From Alphaproteobacteria bacterium (GTDB lineage: Bacteria; Pseudomonadota; Alphaproteobacteria; Micavibrionales; UBA2020), in assembly GCA_029266795.1 (NCBI GenBank), contig JAQSWE010000112.1:1-10217 (forward strand): DNA of 10,217 bases. Direction: 5' to 3'. Shown here in pieces: positions 6,188 to 10,217 of the stretch (position 1 is its first letter; each line of letters begins with the position of its first letter). Both the position numbers and the translations under genes were made by a program. The notes beneath the pieces are model-generated. The model saw nothing but the letters and a program-made list of their open reading frames with translations. It made no database searches and was not told the DNA's origin.

Positions 6188-6631
6188 ATGCTTGGCATAC
6201 TCGGCCTGATCACGCTTAGCGCGCTTGCGGTATTTTCGCTTCTCTATCTCAGCAGCTCGATCCCGAAAAAACCTCCGGCGGTCGAAAAGGCTGTCGCGGC
6301 GATCAAGCGCAATATCGATGACATTGGGGTCGTGACGCTCGTTTACGGGCTGTTTGCAACCTTTGCCGTTCCGGTCCTGATGGCGGGCATGCTGTCGAGC
6401 GGCGTGTCGATTGCCGCGATGTTCCTGCCGATGTTCGCCAACCTCACGCTGGTCATCATGGCGCTCCCCTATGCCTTCCACCGTTTCGAAGCGGGCCTGA
6501 AAGCCAAGGTGAACGCGGCGATCCTGACCGAAATCCACAACATCATGATCTGGATCACTACGAATGAGAAATACGTGGGTGCGCTTGGCGCTGCCCTGAT
6601 CGTGCTCTGCCTTGCGATCCACGCATTCTGA
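6188..6631 (+). CDS. Uncharacterised four-helix inner-membrane protein
   Basis: I do not recognise this 147-residue protein. It is strongly hydrophobic with four likely membrane helices, at about 1-22, 46-70, 74-96 and 128-146. Between helices one and two is a basic, soluble stretch (KKPPAVEKAVAAIKRNIDD), and between three and four another (HRFEAGLKAKVNAAILTEIHN). No cysteine pair, metal motif or transporter signature stands out. The ATG at 6188 is chosen because GAGG at 6176-6179 sits 8 bases before it and the protein then begins directly with helix one. A longer version from TTG at 6128 would add 20 polar residues without a ribosome-binding site. It lies 69 bases after the sirB1-like gene and 104 bases before ettA, so it may be the last gene of the rsmI group or stand alone. 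Confidence 0.8.
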   Translation: MLGILGLITLSALAVFSLLYLSSSIPKKPPAVEKAVAAIKRNIDDIGVVTLVYGLFATFAVPVLMAGMLSSGVSIAAMFLPMFANLTLVIMALPYAFHRFEAGLKAKVNAAILTEIHNIMIWITTNEKYVGALGAALIVLCLAIHAF

Positions 6632-6674
6632 GCGCTGATTTTATTGAATATTTTTGATGCCCAACGCGTAAGGC

Positions 6675-6707
6675 TTGCCCTGCTGCGCGACTCTTTATAT
6701 ATATAAC
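6675..6707 (+). promoter_or_regulatory. Predicted ettA promoter
   Basis: TTGCCC (6675-6680) is followed after 17 bases by TATATA (6698-6703), inside an alternating TA run that also offers TATAAC at 6702-6707. The leader to the ettA ATG would be about 25 bases. Spacing and composition are good for a housekeeping sigma factor; the assignment is by inspection only. Confidence 0.5.
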
Positions 6708-6720
6708 GACTGAATTTTAT

Positions 6721-6726
6721 AAGGAG
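6721..6726 (+). promoter_or_regulatory. ettA ribosome-binding site
   Basis: AAGGAG lies 9 bases before the ATG at 6736. It is the strongest Shine-Dalgarno sequence in the window and fixes the ettA start. Confidence 0.8.
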
Positions 6727-6735
6727 CGCGGCGCA

Positions 6736-8424
6736 ATGGCATCTCATCAATACATCTATGTGATGAAAGATCTGGCAAAAACCTATCCCGGCGGGAAAAA
6801 GGTTTTGAGCGGGATTTACCTCAGCTTCTTGCCGGGTGTGAAAATCGGCGTGCTGGGCCCGAACGGCTCCGGTAAATCATCCCTCCTGAAAATCATGGCG
6901 GGCGTGGAAAAGGAATTCAACGGCGAAGCCTGGGCCGCCGAAGGCGTGCGCATCGGTTACCTGCCGCAGGAACCGCAGCTCGACCCCACAAAGAACGTGC
7001 TCGAAAACGTCATGGAGGCGATGAAGGACACGAAGGCGCTGCTCGACCGCTATAACGAAATCTCGGAACTGTTCGCAACCGTCACCGACGACGCCGAAAT
7101 GGCATCGATGATGGAAGAGCAGGGCGACCTGCTGACGAAAATCGAGGCCGCCGACGGCTGGAACCTCGAGCGCACGATCGAGATCGCGCTGGACGCGCTG
7201 CGCTGCCCGCCGCCGGATGCGAAAGTGACGCATCTCTCGGGCGGTGAAAAACGCCGCGTCGCGCTGTGCCGCCTGCTGCTGGAAAAACCCGATCTGCTGC
7301 TGCTCGACGAACCGACCAACCATTTGGATGCTGAATCCGTCGCATGGCTGCAGCGCACGCTGCTGGATTACAAAGGCACCGTCGTCATGGTCACGCACGA
7401 CCGCTACTTCCTCGACCATGTCACGGGCTGGATTTTGGAACTCGACCGCGGGTCGGGCATCCCCTATGAGGGCAACTATACCGGCTATCTGGAAGCGAAG
7501 GCGAAACGCCTCGCACAAGAAGGCCGCGAAGACGAAAGCCGCCAGAAAACGCTGGCGCGCGAGCTCGAATGGGTTCGTCAGTCGCCGAAAGCACGTCAGG
7601 CGAAATCGAAAGCGCGCATCACCGCCTACAACGACCTGCTGGCGGAATCGGAAAAGTACGAAAAAACCCGCACCGCGCAGATCGTTATCCCCGTGCCGCC
7701 GCGCCTCGGCCAGAATGTGGTCGAATTCAAGAACGTGTCGAAGGGCTATGACGACCGCCTGCTGATCGAAAACCTGTCCTTCAAGCTGCCGCCCGGCGGC
7801 ATCGTCGGCGTGATCGGCCCGAACGGCGCGGGTAAAACCACGCTGTTCCGCATGATCACCGGCGAAGAAAAGCCTGATACCGGCGATGTGGTGGTGTCGG
7901 ATGCCGTGAAGCTCGGCTACGTCAACCAGAGCCGCGACAGTCTTGCGGGCGACAACAACGTCTGGCAGGAAATTTCCGGCGGCAACGATATTTTCTACCT
8001 CGGCAAGCGTGAAGTGAATACCCGCGCCTATTGCGGGTCTTTCGGTTTCCGCGGCCCCGACCAGCAGAAAAAAGTCGGCATCCTGTCCGGGGGCGAGCGC
8101 AACCGCGTTCACCTCGCCAAGATGCTCAAAGAACCCGCCAACCTGCTGCTGCTCGACGAACCGACCAACGATTTGGATACCGAAACGCTCGGCGCGTTAG
8201 AAGATGCGCTGGAGAACTATGCGGGCTGCGCGGTCGTCATCTCGCACGACCGCTGGTTCCTTGACCGCCTTGCAACACATATGCTGGCGTTTGAAGGCGA
8301 CAGCCAGGTCACCTTCTTCGAAGGCAACTACGAAGACTACGAGAAAGACCGCAAGAAACGCTTCGGCGAAGACGCGGACCAGCCGCACCGCCTCAAATAC
8401 AAGCCGCTGCGCCGCGCCTCGTAA
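6736..8424 (+). CDS. ettA: ABC-F ATPase EttA, energy-dependent translational throttle
   Basis: Cytoplasmic ABC-F protein that binds the ribosomal E site and, depending on the ADP/ATP ratio, gates formation of the first peptide bond. Two ATPase domains are complete. Domain one has Walker A GPNGSGKS (41-48), signature LSGGE (167-171) and Walker B LLLLDEPTNHLD (187-198) with catalytic Glu192. Domain two has Walker A GPNGAGKT (361-368), signature LSGGE (450-454) and LLLLDEPTNDLD (470-481) with Glu475. Residues 95-140 are the arm inserted in domain one. Residues 240-320 form the linker (P-site tRNA interaction motif) with two charged helices, including WVRQSPKARQAKSKAR, highly typical of EttA rather than Uup or YheS. 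Length 562 is close to E. coli (555). It has its own promoter and strong ribosome-binding site and ends just before a terminator shared with mlaC. Confidence 0.97.
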   Translation: MASHQYIYVMKDLAKTYPGGKKVLSGIYLSFLPGVKIGVLGPNGSGKSSLLKIMAGVEKEFNGEAWAAEGVRIGYLPQEPQLDPTKNVLENVMEAMKDTKALLDRYNEISELFATVTDDAEMASMMEEQGDLLTKIEAADGWNLERTIEIALDALRCPPPDAKVTHLSGGEKRRVALCRLLLEKPDLLLLDEPTNHLDAESVAWLQRTLLDYKGTVVMVTHDRYFLDHVTGWILELDRGSGIPYEGNYTGYLEAKAKRLAQEGREDESRQKTLARELEWVRQSPKARQAKSKARITAYNDLLAESEKYEKTRTAQIVIPVPPRLGQNVVEFKNVSKGYDDRLLIENLSFKLPPGGIVGVIGPNGAGKTTLFRMITGEEKPDTGDVVVSDAVKLGYVNQSRDSLAGDNNVWQEISGGNDIFYLGKREVNTRAYCGSFGFRGPDQQKKVGILSGGERNRVHLAKMLKEPANLLLLDEPTNDLDTETLGALEDALENYAGCAVVISHDRWFLDRLATHMLAFEGDSQVTFFEGNYEDYEKDRKKRFGEDADQPHRLKYKPLRRAS

Positions 8425-8440
8425 GCGTAAAAAGGCAAAT

Positions 8441-8474
8441 AAAAAAAGCCCGGAATTTCTTCCGGGCTTTTTTT
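8441..8474. terminator. Bidirectional intrinsic terminator between ettA and mlaC
   Basis: GCCCGGAA (8448-8455) pairs perfectly with TTCCGGGC (8460-8467) around a TTTC loop. Seven A residues (8441-8447) precede the stem and seven T residues (8468-8474) follow it. Either strand therefore gives a GC-rich hairpin followed by a U-run. It lies 16 bases after the ettA stop and 20 bases beyond the mlaC stop, serving both convergent genes. Confidence 0.92.
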
Positions 8475-8494
8475 GTATCCGCTTTTAGGGGCGG

Positions 8495-9103
8495 TTATTT
8501 CTTCGCGACCTTGCCGGCGCGCTGGCGCAGGACGTCGATCAGGCCGTCGATGCCCTTGCTGCTGATGACGCCCGCGAAATCGTCGCGCTGGGTCATCGTC
8601 ATGCTGATGCTTTCGACAACAACGTCGACAACCTTGAAGCCGCCGTCCTTGTTGCGCACGCGCCAGTCGACCATCACGGGCGGGCCGTCTTTTTGCAGGA
8701 TCTGGCTTTTGACGAGGCTGTCTGTCTCGCCTGTCGCGGTCGAGCCTGTCACCTTGAACGACTGGCCGGAATATTCGGCGAAGCGCTTGGTGTAGGTCGC
8801 GACGATCATGTCTTCGAACAGGCTCATGTATTGCGATTTCTGAGCAGGAGTCGCCTTTTTCCAGGACGGCCCCATCACGAAGCGGCCGATCGTCTGTACG
8901 TCGAAGTTTTCGCGCAGGAGGCTGCGGACGCGGGTTGCGCGCACGCCATCCGCCAGCTGGCGGTCGGTGAGGGAGGTCAGCGCCTTGTCGCCCATCTTCT
9001 GGACGAATTGCGCCGCAGGTGTGCCGTCGGTTTTGGCGGCGAAAGCCACGGGAGAGGCAAACAGGATGAACGCGCAAGCCGCAACTATCAGGTGGAAACG
9101 CAT
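8495..9103 (-). CDS. mlaC: MlaC/Ttg2D-type periplasmic phospholipid-binding protein
   Basis: Soluble periplasmic carrier that shuttles phospholipid between the outer-membrane MlaA complex and the inner-membrane MlaFEDB transporter. A Sec signal is evident at residues 1-22 (hydrophobic run ending in VAFA, then AKTDG). Family features are FVQKMGDKALTSL, RSLLRENFDVQTIGRFVMGPSWKKATPAQKSQYMSLFEDMIVATY (which holds the FD-IGRFVLG-W pattern), YSGQSFKVTG, PVMVDWRVR, GGFKVVDVVVESISM and the closing TQRDDFAGVISSKGIDGLID. At 202 residues it is complete. AGAGG precedes the ATG by 10 bases. It starts 25 bases after mlaA, so the two are surely cotranscribed. mlaFED are not in the window. The related hopanoid-associated HpnM is an alternative name for similar proteins, but no hopanoid genes are seen here. 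Confidence 0.93.
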   Translation of the reverse strand: MRFHLIVAACAFILFASPVAFAAKTDGTPAAQFVQKMGDKALTSLTDRQLADGVRATRVRSLLRENFDVQTIGRFVMGPSWKKATPAQKSQYMSLFEDMIVATYTKRFAEYSGQSFKVTGSTATGETDSLVKSQILQKDGPPVMVDWRVRNKDGGFKVVDVVVESISMTMTQRDDFAGVISSKGIDGLIDVLRQRAGKVAKK

Positions 9104-9128
9104 TCTCTATTTACCTCTTTTTTTATTG

Positions 9129-9899
9129 TTAATTGCCGTAGTCGGGGATCGACGCGCTGTCGCCCGCGCGCTCGTCGCGGATGAGCGAGTAACGTTTTTG
9201 CGAATATGCGGAGCGAACGGCCGCGTAGTAATCAAGGCTGTTCGCGCGCAGGTCTTCGACTGCCTTCACAAGGCGCGCGCGGGTATCAAGACCCTCGACG
9301 CCGAGGCGGGTGTAATACCACCACATGTTGTCGGTGTTATGCGCGAGCAGGCGCAATGGATCGGCAACGCCGTCCACAACCATGCCGCCGGTGTCGCGCA
9401 GCGAGGACGGGCCGACGATGGGCAGGACGAGGTAGAAGCCGTCGCCAACGCCCCATACGGCAAGCGTCTGGCCGAAATCTTCGGGTTCATAGACAAGGCC
9501 CTGCGAGGATGCGACATCCACAAGGCCGCCGATGCCGGCAGTGGTGTTGATGATCAGGCGGGCCGTCGCAACGCCGGCGCCTTTCAGGTCGCCCTGCAGC
9601 AGCTGGTTGCCGATGATGATGGGCGAGCGCAGGTTGCGCATGAAGTTCTGCACGCCGTCGCGCACGAAGCTCGGGAAGATCGCGTTGTAGATCTTCGCAA
9701 CCGGCTCGATCAGCACGATGTCGACGATGTTGTTAAAGGCGAAAATGCCGCGGTTGAACGGCTCGATGGGGTCGCTGATGCCGGTTTTGTAGCCGGTTTC
9801 GGGGTTGACCGATTTTGCGCAAGAAGTGGCACTCAGCGCCAGAAAGCCGCAAAGAGCGATGGTCATAATTTTGGTCGAAAGATTAGCTGCCCGAGACAT
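9129..9899 (-). CDS. mlaA: MlaA/VacJ family outer-membrane lipoprotein
   Basis: Ring-shaped outer-membrane lipoprotein that removes phospholipids from the outer leaflet and hands them to MlaC. Family marks are DPIEPFNRGIFAFNNIVD, LRSPIIIGNQLLQGDLKGAG, LIINTTAGIGGLVDVA, EDFGQTLAVWGVGDGFYLVLPIVGPSSLRD and VDGVADP. The start is placed at ATG 9899, giving 256 residues with a basic tip, a hydrophobic run and the lipobox-like SATSC (Cys27). A longer reading from GTG at 9944 would add 15 polar residues ahead of the signal and is less likely. The lipobox is not ideal (Ala-Thr-Ser before Cys). The 71-base gap to lptG contains A/T-rich sequence with TATATT but no clear -35 box. Downstream mlaC follows closely. 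Confidence 0.93.
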   Translation of the reverse strand: MSRAANLSTKIMTIALCGFLALSATSCAKSVNPETGYKTGISDPIEPFNRGIFAFNNIVDIVLIEPVAKIYNAIFPSFVRDGVQNFMRNLRSPIIIGNQLLQGDLKGAGVATARLIINTTAGIGGLVDVASSQGLVYEPEDFGQTLAVWGVGDGFYLVLPIVGPSSLRDTGGMVVDGVADPLRLLAHNTDNMWWYYTRLGVEGLDTRARLVKAVEDLRANSLDYYAAVRSAYSQKRYSLIRDERAGDSASIPDYGN

Positions 9900-9970
9900 G
9901 TTCTTAATTTCCGTTCTTGCGTTCAATATAGTGCTGAATACCACTTTAACTACATAGCATTACTCAATTA
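9900..9970. other. lptG-mlaA intergenic gap
   Basis: A/T-rich 71 bases. On the minus strand it contains TATATT (9928-9933) about 28 bases before the mlaA ATG, a possible -10, with no good -35 at proper spacing. I see no hairpin terminator after lptG, so read-through into mlaA is possible. Confidence 0.4.
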
Positions 9971-10217
9971 TTAACCGTCCTCGAGATGCAACAAAGCGGT
10001 TGTCCCCAGAAGCAGGCTAACGATCGCGGGTGTCCAGGCTGCGAGATACGCGGGAATCTTTTGCGACAGTCCGAAAGCGCCGAGCATTGAGTCCATGAAG
10101 AATACAAAGAATCCAATGGCTACGCCAAGGGCTAACAGTGCCCCCGCCCCCCCGAATCTTGGCGGGCGTAGCGAAAATGTCGCAGCCAGCAGCACCATCG
10201 CCACGAAAAAGAAGGGC
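9971..10217 (-). CDS. lptG: LptG, C-terminal 81 residues (5' part outside window)
   Basis: Inner-membrane permease of the LptB2FG complex that extracts lipopolysaccharide from the inner membrane and feeds it to the Lpt bridge. The frame is open from the window edge and ends with TAA at 9971. The visible part is the last membrane-helix region typical of the family: FFFVAMVLLAATFSLRPPR, a GGAG turn, two further helices and AAWTPAIVSLLLGTTALLHLEDG, which matches the usual LptG ending. LptF shares the fold, but the LSLRP-type motif with a LLHLEDG end points to LptG. The coding sequence continues beyond the right edge, so an internal GTG at 10204 is not the true start. Confidence 0.88.
   Translation of the reverse strand, partial: PFFFVAMVLLAATFSLRPPRFGGAGALLALGVAIGFFVFFMDSMLGAFGLSQKIPAYLAAWTPAIVSLLLGTTALLHLEDG

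Noticed and set aside
6877..8112. 411-codon open frame antisense to ettA
   Set aside because: It is the complement of a strongly conserved EttA gene. The protein has no recognisable domain, and long antisense frames are common in GC-rich coding sequence.
8967..9974. 335-codon plus-strand frame across mlaC and mlaA
   Set aside because: It is antisense to two well-supported lipoprotein/periplasmic genes and resembles no family.
1..10217. New defence, mobile or biosynthetic system
   Set aside because: Nearly every gene is a recognisable housekeeping or envelope gene. I found no nuclease-toxin pair, recombinase, repeat array, reverse transcriptase or biosynthetic cluster.

Overview
The window reads as a housekeeping stretch of a Gram-negative, moderately GC-rich proteobacterial chromosome, most likely alphaproteobacterial. 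The evidence is the set of outer-membrane genes (LptG, MlaA, MlaC, a BON-domain lipoprotein and an LppC/LpoA-type lipoprotein), the style of the SirB1-like and LppC proteins, and the MlaA-MlaC pair without the rest of the Mla transporter. The genus cannot be named from the sequence. Coding density is high. I see no insertion sequence, phage gene, integrase, tRNA, rRNA or CRISPR array.

Left part (1-3234, all minus strand): the first 435 codons of a divergent DnaK/Hsp70, cut by the window edge. It is preceded by a 230-bp intergenic region with a good heat-shock/sigma70-like promoter and an inverted repeat in the predicted leader. Upstream of it lies the pair lppC-yggS, with yggS starting directly after the lppC stop. 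The lppC gene is broken: its N-terminal and C-terminal halves are both well preserved but in different frames, and roughly 70-75 residues are missing between them.

Middle part (3305-8424, plus strand): rsmI, yraN, a dolP-like BON lipoprotein and a SirB1-like transglutaminase-fold/TPR protein are tightly packed, with overlapping stop/start codons at two of the three junctions. Then come a small four-helix membrane protein of unknown function and ettA, which has its own promoter and Shine-Dalgarno sequence. The order lppC (divergent) / rsmI-yraN-dolP is the E. coli yraL-yraM(lpoA)-yraN-diaA-yraP neighbourhood without diaA.

Right part (8495-10217, minus strand): mlaC and mlaA lie downstream of the 3' end of lptG. 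The convergent ettA and mlaC genes share one A/T-flanked hairpin that can terminate transcription in both directions.

Functionally, much of the window concerns envelope biogenesis (LptG exports LPS, MlaA/MlaC handle misplaced phospholipids, DolP and LppC are outer-membrane lipoproteins). The rest concerns protein synthesis and quality (RsmI, EttA, DnaK) and PLP homeostasis (YggS). I found no convincing new multi-gene system. The points most worth a second look are the broken lppC and the unusual DnaK.
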